In this document: positions 7,730-15,630 of the stretch, in pieces | Numbering within the stretch: position 1 is the stretch's first letter | Layout of the letters: the number at the start of each line of letters is the position of its first letter | NCBI GenBank assembly: GCA_023443315.1 | Contig: JAEZVA010000028.1 | Location: 1 to 64,000 of the forward strand | Length of the DNA: 64,000 nt | Direction: 5' to 3' | Origin: Bacillota bacterium | GTDB taxonomy: Bacteria > Bacillota > Clostridia > Oscillospirales > Ruminococcaceae | Made by a program: the position numbers and the translations under genes | Notes under the pieces: model-generated | What the model saw: the letters and a program-made list of their open reading frames with translations, nothing else | What the model was told of the DNA's origin: nothing | Databases searched by the model: none

Positions 7730-8122
7730 CTACGATGCATTGATAAGAGACCTTGCAATATTTAAAATTCGCTCAAACAGTGGAAGCGCACTAAGCAGTA
7801 CGGCGATTTTCCCCGCCGTTTCTACCTTTGAAGCGATAGAGACGGCGCCCGAGTCGCGGCAGACATCCGCCGCAAACTGAGTAACAAAGCAGATCCCAAG
7901 TGCTTTAAGCAGGATTACTAGGTACTCACTGTTAATTCCAGTCTCCGCCACAAGCTCCCTAATCTCGGCAATGATCGGTGCGCTTGCCAGAATTACAAAT
8001 AGCAGAATAATTATACCGGCACCCAAATTTACCGCAAGTGAATACTCGGGCTTGTACTGTTTAATCAAAACCGAGATAGCCGTAGCAACAATAGCCACTC
8101 CCGCAATAGTCAAGATATCCAT
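7730..8122 (-). CDS. spoIIIAD: Stage III sporulation protein AD
   Basis: Small polytopic membrane protein of the SpoIIIA complex, related to SpoIIIAC. The 130 residues start MDILTIAGVAIVATAISVLI, then show the family signature KQYKPEYSLAVNLGAGIIIL and further hydrophobic spans with KALGICFVTQFAADVCRDSG. Length and motifs are typical. It begins two bases after the spoIIIAC stop. Confidence 0.93.
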   Translation of the reverse strand: MDILTIAGVAIVATAISVLIKQYKPEYSLAVNLGAGIIILLFVILASAPIIAEIRELVAETGINSEYLVILLKALGICFVTQFAADVCRDSGAVSIASKVETAGKIAVLLSALPLFERILNIARSLINAS

Positions 8123-8124
8123 TG

Positions 8125-8319
8125 CTATAACCCAAATACGCTTTTAACAGTCTCAAACAGGTTGCTGATTTCGTAGATAATCATCATCAGCACAACAATA
8201 AGCCCTGCTAGTGTCGTCATCATGGCCTGTTCCTCTCGCCCAGAGCGAATTAACACCTGATTGAGCACCGCTACGATGATGCCAATTGCCGCAATCTTAA
8301 AGATCAAATCTACTTCCAT
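8125..8319 (-). CDS. spoIIIAC: Stage III sporulation protein AC
   Basis: A 64-residue protein with two membrane spans, the smallest member of the SpoIIIA complex. It carries the family pattern LIFKIAAIGIIVAVLNQVL, a short basic loop RSGREEQAMM, then a second span and a VKSVFGL end. GGAG stands eight bases before the ATG. It is separated from spoIIIAB by 85 bases in which I see no further gene. Confidence 0.93.
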   Translation of the reverse strand: MEVDLIFKIAAIGIIVAVLNQVLIRSGREEQAMMTTLAGLIVVLMMIIYEISNLFETVKSVFGL

Positions 8320-8404
8320 ACCCGCTACTCCGTTTCACCAATTTTATTAATTTATGAGCTTTTTACTGTCATACACAATGGCTATGCATCTTGAGGTATG
8401 GTTA

Positions 8405-8920
8405 TTACAACATCAAGATTGCAACCCCAACCCCCGCCAGCACACCAATGGTCAGATACATCCTAGAATAAGAGGTGCATTCTCCCCTTGCCGATTCATA
8501 GCTCTTTTCAAACAGGTGGGTATACATTTCGATGGTCTTTTGCTGTTCGAGGGCGTCGGTGGTTCCAAGGACATCCCCGAGTGAAATCAAACGCTCGAAA
8601 TCTTCTTTGGACAGTAGACTGCGTTGCTGCACAACACTCGATCTCCATGCCTGCGGAAACGACGCACCTTGAGAGAGCCGCTGCCTGCATTCGCTCAAAA
8701 AAATCAGGCGTGCAAACTGGCTTTGTGCCGCCATCTGCACCACAATCTCCCCGATTGGCATACGCACATAGCTAATCTGTGCCGATAGGTAATCAAGCAT
8801 CGCAACAAGACGTTCGAGACAGTCCGCGCGGTCAATCAATCGACGCCGCAACATAAGCCCCACCGCTGTACAGGTTGTCACTATGCACACCATTCCCCCT
8901 GCCTTTAGGATAAAGCTCAT
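8405..8920 (-). CDS. spoIIIAB: Stage III sporulation protein AB
   Basis: SpoIIIAB resembles the GspF-type inner-membrane platform of type II secretion and is part of the SpoIIIA complex. The 171 residues have an N-terminal span followed by a basic turn (LMLRRRLIDRADCLERL), a helical soluble part and a C-terminal span ending AGVGVAILML. The start MSFILKAGG matches the family start, which forces an 89-base overlap with the end of spoIIIAA in another frame; an internal ATG at 8893 would shorten the first span. Confidence 0.88.
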   Translation of the reverse strand: MSFILKAGGMVCIVTTCTAVGLMLRRRLIDRADCLERLVAMLDYLSAQISYVRMPIGEIVVQMAAQSQFARLIFLSECRQRLSQGASFPQAWRSSVVQQRSLLSKEDFERLISLGDVLGTTDALEQQKTIEMYTHLFEKSYESARGECTSYSRMYLTIGVLAGVGVAILML

Positions 8921-9851
8921 CTGCTCTCACGACCTCTCTAATGGAACACGGGCTTGTCGCATCGTGCAAAAACACAATGTGTCGGAACGCGCCCGCTGTA
9001 ATTAAGCGCATGACCTGTTTTTTTCTTAAAAGCTCATCCTTATCTGCGGCATGTACCGTGGCAATGACCGAGACTCCGCAGTTAATCCCAGTTAGCAACG
9101 CCTCTGCTTCCTGCTCGCCGCCAATCTCATCGCATACCACGATATCGGGGGCAAGACAGCGCACGGCAATCAGAATACCCTCCCCCTTCGGGTAGCCGTC
9201 CAGAACATCGCAACGGGGACCCAGATCGTTGCCTGCCTGACCACAATAAACGGCTGCAATCTCGCCGCGCTCATCCACAACCGACACCCGCAAGCCGCGC
9301 AACGATAACTGCCTGACTACATCGCGCAGAAGGGTTGTCTTACCGCTGCCCGGAATCCCGCAGATGAGTACGCCACCCATTTGGTTGCAAAGTACCTGCT
9401 TTATAAGTACATCGGCAACACCGAATATCTGTCTCGCAACGCGGAGGTTAATCGAGCTGATGCCACGCACTCCATTAACCCTACCGTTTTCAACCACCGC
9501 GCTGCCACACAATCCGGCTCGATGACCGTTTTTTACCGTGATAAACCCGTTTATCATCTCGTTTTGATGACTGTATACCGAATACTCGCATAGTCTTTTA
9601 AAACATTCATCAATTTCATCTGGCGTAATACAAACCACATCCTGTGTCTCAGTTGAGACAAGATGCCCTGCACGCGTTAGAAACACGTCTTTATTTGAGA
9701 GGTTAACGGCAAATGGTCGTGCACAGCGAAGTCGGATTTCACGAATGTTCGCCTTGGTCTGCTGTGGCAGCCTACATACCATCATATTTAATTCTTGCGG
9801 CAGCACTTTTGCAGCATCATCAAGGCGTTCTGCCTGTTCGGCTAGTCCCAT
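8832..9851 (-). CDS. spoIIIAA: Stage III sporulation protein AA, AAA+-type ATPase
   Basis: First gene of the spoIIIA operon; a cytosolic ATPase related to type II/IV secretion motors that energises the SpoIIIA channel. The protein has the Walker A motif GIPGSGKT at residues 165-172, a Walker B-like VVCDEIGG, and the upstream HQNEMINGFITVKNGHRAG region typical of the family. At 339 residues it is about 30 longer than the Bacillus protein: the extra tail (after REVVRADE) is the part that overlaps spoIIIAB and looks unstructured. Ribosome site AGAGGATTG precedes the ATG. Expected to be under sigma-E control; I did not find a clear sigma-E promoter. Confidence 0.93.
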   Translation of the reverse strand: MGLAEQAERLDDAAKVLPQELNMMVCRLPQQTKANIREIRLRCARPFAVNLSNKDVFLTRAGHLVSTETQDVVCITPDEIDECFKRLCEYSVYSHQNEMINGFITVKNGHRAGLCGSAVVENGRVNGVRGISSINLRVARQIFGVADVLIKQVLCNQMGGVLICGIPGSGKTTLLRDVVRQLSLRGLRVSVVDERGEIAAVYCGQAGNDLGPRCDVLDGYPKGEGILIAVRCLAPDIVVCDEIGGEQEAEALLTGINCGVSVIATVHAADKDELLRKKQVMRLITAGAFRHIVFLHDATSPCSIREVVRADELYPKGRGNGVHSDNLYSGGAYVAASID

Positions 9852-9970
9852 TTCTTACAATCCTCTTTCTGAGTAAAACTCAATTCAGTATATTGTTTGT
9901 CCTCTTTGTTTAGAACTAAAAATGCGATTAAGGGCAGTGCTGTATCGCTTGCATTGTCTGGACAGCAAAA

Positions 9971-10000
9971 AAGACGAACCCACCGAAGTGAGTCCGTCTT
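9971..10000 (-). terminator. Intrinsic terminator of secDF
   Basis: A 13-base-pair stem (with two G-U pairs) capped by a UUCG tetraloop on the minus strand, followed by six T residues. It lies 18 bases past the secF stop and before the spoIIIA operon, so it isolates the two transcripts. Confidence 0.93.
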
Positions 10001-10018
10001 GTTCAATATTATTTTTTA

Positions 10019-10987
10019 CTAGATCTTAATCTTGCCAACGCCGCCAGATTTTCCGGGCTTGCCCTTTTTAACAGGATTCCCGTCGGCCTTCTTCGCACGG
10101 TATTTCTTCCAAACCACCCACAGCGGTCCTGCGATACAGATGGTGGAGTACGAGCCGGAGATCATACCGAAGATCATCGGGATGGCAAAGCTCAGAATGC
10201 TCGTTACATTGTTAATGAGTGCAACTACACAAACAACAACCATTACAATAACACCGCACAAGCTAGTGATAATCGAGCGGGTCAATGACTGATTGATGCT
10301 CATATTAACAATCTCACCGATATCCTTTTTGCCTGCGTACAGCTTCTCGTTCTCACGAATACGGTCGTAGATTACGATAGTATCGTTGATGGAAAAGCCG
10401 AGGATGGTAAGCACTACTGCTATAAAGTTATCGTTAATCGGCATACGGAACAACATAAAGGTTGCAAAAACAATCAATACATCGTGCAATAGTGCAACTA
10501 CGCCCATGGTACCGGCGGAAAATCCCCCGATCTTGCGGAAGCGAAATCCAATGAATAGAACGATGAGCAGCGATGCGGCCGCAACGGCAACCAGGCACTT
10601 TAAGAAAAACTCCTTACCCATGACAGGGTTTACGTTGGAGGAAGACTCAAGAACAATCCCGCTGTCCGGGTAAGCGGTTGTCAATGCATCGGTCATTGCA
10701 GACTGGCTGTCAATCGACAGGCTACTATCGTCTGCCAGTGTTACAAGCAGCATCTGTGTTTCGCCTTCGTTTTTCTGAACACTAACCTGCTGACCAAGCG
10801 TGCTTTCAATGGTAGAGGCAACATCCTCCAGGTTCAGTTCTCCAGTATAGCCATAGGAAACTATCGATCCGCCCTTAAACTGGATATCCAGTTCGACACC
10901 CATAAACAGTGACGCTAGGATCGTTAACACAATAAGGGATGAAGAAAGGATGAAGAATATTTTCTTTTTTCCGATAAAATCAAACAT
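10019..10987 (-). CDS. secF: Protein translocase subunit SecF
   Basis: Partner of SecD in the auxiliary SecDF complex, which uses proton flow to pull exported proteins across the membrane. The 322-residue protein has six membrane spans, with the first periplasmic domain after span one (LDIQFKGGSIVSYGYTGE) and the conserved VLTILGFSINDTIVIYDRIREN in the RND-like part. The tail is basic (PVKKGKPGKSGGVGK). The ATG at 10987 shares one base with the secD stop (TAATG) and has GGGGGTG upstream. Confidence 0.95.
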   Translation of the reverse strand: MFDFIGKKKIFFILSSSLIVLTILASLFMGVELDIQFKGGSIVSYGYTGELNLEDVASTIESTLGQQVSVQKNEGETQMLLVTLADDSSLSIDSQSAMTDALTTAYPDSGIVLESSSNVNPVMGKEFFLKCLVAVAAASLLIVLFIGFRFRKIGGFSAGTMGVVALLHDVLIVFATFMLFRMPINDNFIAVVLTILGFSINDTIVIYDRIRENEKLYAGKKDIGEIVNMSINQSLTRSIITSLCGVIVMVVVCVVALINNVTSILSFAIPMIFGMISGSYSTICIAGPLWVVWKKYRAKKADGNPVKKGKPGKSGGVGKIKI

Positions 10988-12384
10988 TACTTTACACCCC
11001 CATACAGCCAAGGCTTACGAAGCCCCTTAAACTTAGAAAGAGAACGGAGCATCAAGCGTGACGCCGTTACACCCATGATGAAGTTAAAGATAACACCCAT
11101 CAGCAGCGTGTAGCCGAACGAGTAGATGGCGCCCGTTGTGGAGGGTCCGAACATAAAGAAGATGGGGGTAAGTATCTTAGCCCAAATGCTGGTTGGCGGT
11201 CCAAACGAACCCATCAGGATAACTGCTACGATAACAACGGTAATGTTTCCGTCAAAGATAGCCGAGAAACCACGCTCGTAACCAAGATCAATGGAGCCCT
11301 CTATCGTCTTTCCGGTGCGCATCTCTTCTTTTATGCGTTCCGATGTAATTACGTTTGCGTCAACGCCCATGCCAAGGCTCAGGATGATACCCGCAATACC
11401 AGGCAGCGTAAGTGTAAAGCTGGGTATAGACTCAAAGTAACCAGAAATCGAGATAATAAAGCCTGCAACCTGCCCTAACAGTGCAATGCTGGCTACAAGA
11501 CCCGGTAGTCTGTAGTAAAAGGTCATGAACAGGCAGATTATGATAAATCCGATTAAACCCGCTAAAACCATAGAGTTCTTTGCGTTAATTCCAAGTGTTG
11601 CAGAAATCGAGCTGTAGTTTTCTGTTACCAGCTTAAACGGCAGTGCGCCGCCGTTAATCTTGTTGGCAAGCTCGGTTGCCTCAGCGGCTGTGAACGGCAC
11701 CGACCCGCCCGAAATCACCGCATTGCCGTCGGTGATTGCAGATTGTACCACTGGCTGAGAAATCATGGTGTTATCCATCCAGATGGATATCTGCTTGCCA
11801 ATCATCCTTGAGGTTGCTTCACCAAACTTTGCTGCGCCCTCAGAGGTCAGCTCAAGTGCAATCTCAGGGTTAGAGGTCTGGGAGTTAATAACCGCCGTGG
11901 CGCTTTTAACATCCTTGCCCTCAAGCACAACCTTTTCCAGCGTTACACCGGTTGGCATACCCGCCGCATCCACATTGGCTTCTTCGCGGAAGGTCAGGAG
12001 TGCGGTCTCACCTAGCTCGCTGATTGCCTCCTCGGGGTTCTTGCTGGCTGCGTCATCCTTCCACGGAAAACGCACGATGATGCGATCCTTCGCAGTGTCG
12101 GTATATACCTCGTAGTCGGTTATGTTCTGGGTAACAAGCCTTTGCTTAATGACCGATTCCGCCGCAAGCATCTGCGTGTCGGTTGCGTCAAAGCCTTCGG
12201 GCGGAGTAAAGGTTACGTCTACACCGCCGCGGATGTCAATACCCCAACGGATGTCGTCCGCACCCTTGATATAAACCTTGGTAACGTCGCCGAACTTGGT
12301 GCTAAAGCCAAAAAACGACGTTCCAGCCAGGAATAGTATCAGCGCAAACACAACAAAAAATGTTGCTTTTGAGCCTTTTTTCAT
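10987..12384 (-). CDS. secD: Protein translocase subunit SecD
   Basis: Membrane subunit of SecDF that aids late steps of Sec export. The 465-residue protein has an N-terminal span, a large extracytoplasmic region beginning with WGIDIRGGVDVTF, and C-terminal spans with the motif GMGVDANVITSERIKEE and FDGNITV that hold the proton-path residues. SecD and SecF are separate genes here, unlike the fused Bacillus protein. The ATG at 12384 has AGGAGG eight bases upstream. Confidence 0.95.
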   Translation of the reverse strand: MKKGSKATFFVVFALILFLAGTSFFGFSTKFGDVTKVYIKGADDIRWGIDIRGGVDVTFTPPEGFDATDTQMLAAESVIKQRLVTQNITDYEVYTDTAKDRIIVRFPWKDDAASKNPEEAISELGETALLTFREEANVDAAGMPTGVTLEKVVLEGKDVKSATAVINSQTSNPEIALELTSEGAAKFGEATSRMIGKQISIWMDNTMISQPVVQSAITDGNAVISGGSVPFTAAEATELANKINGGALPFKLVTENYSSISATLGINAKNSMVLAGLIGFIIICLFMTFYYRLPGLVASIALLGQVAGFIISISGYFESIPSFTLTLPGIAGIILSLGMGVDANVITSERIKEEMRTGKTIEGSIDLGYERGFSAIFDGNITVVIVAVILMGSFGPPTSIWAKILTPIFFMFGPSTTGAIYSFGYTLLMGVIFNFIMGVTASRLMLRSLSKFKGLRKPWLYGGVK

Positions 12385-12525
12385 AGCCAAATCCTCCTAG
12401 TTAAAGTTTGCCGCTTCCTCTATTGCATCCTCTGTATGCGTATTTGTGCTTTTTAAGCGCAGAACGCTTGTACAGACATGAACAATAAAAATCATCCCTA
12501 TTGGAAAATGGCAATCACAACGATT

Positions 12526-12554
12526 ATTATATTGTTTTCCCATGGAAAAGTCAA
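12526..12554 (-). promoter_or_regulatory. Sigma-A promoter of secDF with palindromic spacer
   Basis: On the minus strand TTGACT (12549-12554), a 17-base spacer and TATAAT (12526-12531) form a near-consensus promoter about 140 bases before secD. The spacer contains TTTTCC-ATG-GGAAAA, a 6-bp-arm palindrome lying where a repressor or activator could bind; that role is inference. The -35 box lies just past the purB stop. Confidence 0.85.
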
Positions 12555-12559
12555 CAAAA

Positions 12560-13990
12560 CTATACGCCCAGTTCTACTTTTTCCCCTATAAATTCACGGT
12601 TTGCGGCAAGTAGCGGAAGGATGTATTCATTGGAAAACTCCTCAACTTGTTTTGGAGCCCTTCCTGTAAAGTTTTCGGCGCACAGCAGACCAGTCAGTTC
12701 CTCGTTTGTTAAACGAAACGCATCGTCATTTGCGATACGGCAGACCAAATCGTTTGTGCCACCTTCTTCCTTAACAACGCGCGCCGCCGCAAGTGAATGC
12801 TCCCTAAGCCTCTCATGCAACGCCTGACGGTCTCCGCCCTTTTTTACCGCCTGCATCATAATGTTCTCGGTTGCCATAAAAGGCAGCTCGTTTGCAACGC
12901 GTTGCGCGATAACCTTTGGGTATACCACAAGCCCGTCACACACATTAAGCATAATGTTTAGTATTGCGTCAGTTCCCAAAAAGGCTTCTGCGACGCTGAT
13001 GCGTTTGTTCGCAGAATCGTCAAGCGTGCGCTCAAACCACTGCGTCGCGGCGGTAAACGCGGGGTTGAGGCTGTTTGTCATCACATATCGGGCAAGCGAG
13101 GTAATGCGCTCACTGCGCATGGGGTTGCGCTTATACGGCATAGCGGACGAACCAATTTGGTTTTTCTCAAACGGTTCCTCCATCTCCTTGAAGTTCTGTA
13201 GGATGCGAAGGTCATTTGAAAACTTAGATGCGGATTGCGCAATGCCGCTGAGCGTTGCAAGAACCTGTGCGTCTACCTTACGGGAATAGGTTTGTCCCGA
13301 AACCGGCACAACGCGCTCAAAACCCATCTCGTCAGCGATCAACTGCTCCAGCTTTTTGATTTTCTCATGATCCCCGTCAAACAGTTCCACAAAGCTAGCC
13401 TGCGTGCCGGTGGTACCCTTTGAGCCGAGTAGCTCAAGCGACGATATGCGATACTCAAGCTCGTTAAAATCATAAAGCAGCTCGTTCATCCACAACGTTG
13501 CTCGTTTACCCACCGTCGTAAGTTGTGCGGGCTGTAAATGGGTGTACGCAAGCGCCGGCAAGTCCTTGTATCTGAGTGAAAAATCGTGTAACAGTGCAAT
13601 GACGTTAAGTAGCTTTCTTCTTACGACCCAAAGCGCCTCGCGCATAATAACAATGTCGGTGTTGTCACCAACGTAGCAGGAGGTTGCGCCAAGGTGGATG
13701 ATGCCCTTCGCCTTTGGGCACTGCAGCCCATAAGCGTAAACGTGCGCCATTACGTCATGACGTACCAGCTTTTCGCGCGCGTTTGCCTCCTCGTAATTGA
13801 TGTTGTCGGCGTTTGATTCAAGCTCAGCAATCTGCTCATCGGTTATCTGCAACCCCAAAGCTTTTTCAGCCTTGGCAAGCGCAATCCAAAGCCTGCGCCA
13901 TGTTTTGAACTTTTTATCTGCAGAAAACAGATACTGCATCCCTTCGCTTGCATACCGTGTGCAAAAGGGGCTTTCATACGAGTTGTGCAA
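12560..13990 (-). CDS. purB: Adenylosuccinate lyase
   Basis: Cleaves SAICAR to AICAR and adenylosuccinate to AMP, both releasing fumarate, in purine synthesis. The 476-residue protein is the longer form (start NSYESPFCTRYASEGMQYLF) and shows the fumarase/aspartase signature SSAMPYKRNPMRSE and the HLGATSCYVGDN active-site region. The start is a TTG at 13990 with GGAGG nine bases upstream, and the N-terminus it gives matches the family, so TTG is convincing. It stands alone, with its own promoter-like region and away from other pur genes. Confidence 0.95.
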   Translation of the reverse strand: MHNSYESPFCTRYASEGMQYLFSADKKFKTWRRLWIALAKAEKALGLQITDEQIAELESNADNINYEEANAREKLVRHDVMAHVYAYGLQCPKAKGIIHLGATSCYVGDNTDIVIMREALWVVRRKLLNVIALLHDFSLRYKDLPALAYTHLQPAQLTTVGKRATLWMNELLYDFNELEYRISSLELLGSKGTTGTQASFVELFDGDHEKIKKLEQLIADEMGFERVVPVSGQTYSRKVDAQVLATLSGIAQSASKFSNDLRILQNFKEMEEPFEKNQIGSSAMPYKRNPMRSERITSLARYVMTNSLNPAFTAATQWFERTLDDSANKRISVAEAFLGTDAILNIMLNVCDGLVVYPKVIAQRVANELPFMATENIMMQAVKKGGDRQALHERLREHSLAAARVVKEEGGTNDLVCRIANDDAFRLTNEELTGLLCAENFTGRAPKQVEEFSNEYILPLLAANREFIGEKVELGV

Positions 13991-14055
13991 ACAAAAACAC
14001 CTCCGAATTTTATCGTCTGCGGGTTGTCCTTTTCCGCAATGTGGGATACCAAATC

Positions 14056-14061
14056 ATTATA
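14056..14061 (-). promoter_or_regulatory. Extended -10 promoter element of purB
   Basis: TATAAT preceded by TGG on the minus strand gives an extended -10 box (TGGTATAAT), about 65 bases before the purB start. No good -35 hexamer is seen at 16-18 bases, consistent with extended -10 use. Confidence 0.55.
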
Positions 14062-14147
14062 CCACTATTTCAACCTGTTGTGCTAAGAAATATATTAATA
14101 TCTGCTCTGTAAACAGAAATACAGTTCACTCGTGTGCTGGCAAAAAA

Positions 14148-14176
14148 CGGTCGGACAGTACTGGACTGTCCGACCG
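14148..14176 (-). terminator. Intrinsic terminator of the aminotransferase gene
   Basis: A perfect 12-bp stem (CGGTCGGACAGT with ACTGTCCGACCG) with a five-base loop, followed on the minus strand by TTTTTT. It lies 22 bases past the aminotransferase stop. Confidence 0.93.
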
Positions 14177-14197
14177 CTCGGCACACAAATACAGGGA

Positions 14198-15484
14198 TTA
14201 GACCATTTGAGTCAATAGTTTTCTGACAGAAACAAGCTTTACGCACAGACAAAACAAATCCATTGCGGCTTTTAACTCGTCAATTGGAGGAAAGGTTGGC
14301 GCAATGCGAATGTTGTTATCAGACGGATCTTTTCCATAAGGATATGTAGCCCCTGCGGGAGTAAGTACCACGCCCGCCTCCGCGCAAAGGCGCACAACGT
14401 CTTTGGCACAGCCATCCGGTACATTGACCGAGATAAAGTATCCGCCATTTGGCTTGTGAAACCTTACAACCCCAAGCGGCGAAAGCTCATCGGTTAATTG
14501 ATCAATTACAAGATTAAACTTTGGAATCAGCACTTCTGCTTGCTTTTTCATGTGGGCTTTTATACCGTCCATGTTTTGGAAGTAACGCGCATGACGCAGC
14601 TGGTTTAGCTTATCGGGACCTATGGTTTGAATGGAAAGCAGCTTTTTAATAAACTGGGCATTGTTTTTTGATGTCGCCATAACCGCCACACCTGCGCCTG
14701 GGAACGACACCTTCGAGGTGGAAGCATATTCAAATACCATGTCCTCTGTTCCCGCCGCTTTGCACTCGGTAAAAATGTTTTTAAGCGTATCGCTGCCCTC
14801 AAGGTCGTGAACGATATATGCATTGTCCCAAAAAATTCTAAAATCTTCGGCGGCAGGCTTTAGCCGTGCAAAACGTGCAACCACATCGTCCGAATAGGTG
14901 ATGCCGTCTGGGTTTGAGTACTTGGGTACACACCAGATTCCCTTGATGGACGCGTCGGAGGATACAAGGCGTTCCACCTCATCCATATCAGGTCCGTCAT
15001 CCTTCATGGCAACTGTAATCATCTGGATGCCAAACTGTTCACAGATGGCAAAATGACGGTCGTAGCCGGGGGATGGACAAAGGAACTTGACGCTTTCTAG
15101 TTTCCCCCACGGTTTGCTGGAACCATAAACACCGTGCAACAACGCGCGCGCAACAGTGTCATACATCATGTTTAGGCTGGAGTTACCGCCGACAATGATG
15201 TTTTCCGCAGGCACGTCGAGCATTTCGGAAAACAGGCGCTTCGCCTCGGGAATCCCGTCGATACCGCCGTAATTTCTGCAGTCTGCGCCATCCTCAGAAT
15301 TCAAAATGTCTTTGCTCGAAAGGCAATCAAGCAGCCCGTTTGAAAGGTTAAGCTGCGCGGAAGAAGGCTTGCCGCGGGACATGTCAAGACGCAAACCCGC
15401 CGCCAGAAGCGTATTGTACTCGTTTGACCACTGCTGTTCAAGCTGGATTAGCTGTTGCTTTGGTAGCTGGTGAAGCATATTCAT
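14198..15484 (-). CDS. PLP-dependent aminotransferase, type Ic (Rv3722c-like)
   Basis: A 428-residue fold-type I aminotransferase of the subfamily named type Ic, whose mycobacterial member Rv3722c is the main aspartate aminotransferase. Visible features: DMSRGKPSSAQLNLS near residues 34-48, NYGGIDGIPEAK (71-82), IIVGGNSSLN (96-105), KYSNPDGITYS (188-198) and the PLP lysine in EYASTSKVSFPG, Lys258. The ATG at 15484 has AGGGG nearby upstream; a longer start at 15526 is not needed. It is a single-gene unit with its own promoter and terminator. Aspartate/2-oxoglutarate is the likely pair, by family. Confidence 0.85.
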   Translation of the reverse strand: MNMLHQLPKQQLIQLEQQWSNEYNTLLAAGLRLDMSRGKPSSAQLNLSNGLLDCLSSKDILNSEDGADCRNYGGIDGIPEAKRLFSEMLDVPAENIIVGGNSSLNMMYDTVARALLHGVYGSSKPWGKLESVKFLCPSPGYDRHFAICEQFGIQMITVAMKDDGPDMDEVERLVSSDASIKGIWCVPKYSNPDGITYSDDVVARFARLKPAAEDFRIFWDNAYIVHDLEGSDTLKNIFTECKAAGTEDMVFEYASTSKVSFPGAGVAVMATSKNNAQFIKKLLSIQTIGPDKLNQLRHARYFQNMDGIKAHMKKQAEVLIPKFNLVIDQLTDELSPLGVVRFHKPNGGYFISVNVPDGCAKDVVRLCAEAGVVLTPAGATYPYGKDPSDNNIRIAPTFPPIDELKAAMDLFCLCVKLVSVRKLLTQMV

Positions 15485-15527
15485 ATTTCTATCCCCTGTA
15501 AACAATGACTTTTTGTGTGACAACATT

Positions 15528-15567
15528 TTAACATGTTAATTATAATATAGCTTCGCCAATTTTGCAA
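15528..15567 (-). promoter_or_regulatory. Sigma-A promoter of the aminotransferase with a 12-bp palindrome at the start site
   Basis: TTGCAA (15562-15567), a 17-base spacer and TATAAT (15539-15544) form a good promoter on the minus strand. Immediately downstream is the perfect palindrome TTAACATGTTAA (15528-15539), touching the last base of the -10 box and covering the likely start site. That is a classic repressor position, so operator function is inferred. Confidence 0.8.
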
Positions 15568-15630
15568 GATTATTTTTTTAATCCTGCATAAATGAATTTG
15601 AACTATTATATTCCAAAACCGGTAATGCTG

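Noticed and set aside
8832..9000. Frameshift at the end of spoIIIAA
   Set aside because: All core motifs are upstream and intact and spoIIIAB starts normally; a natural overlap explains the layout without an error, though I list it as an oddity.
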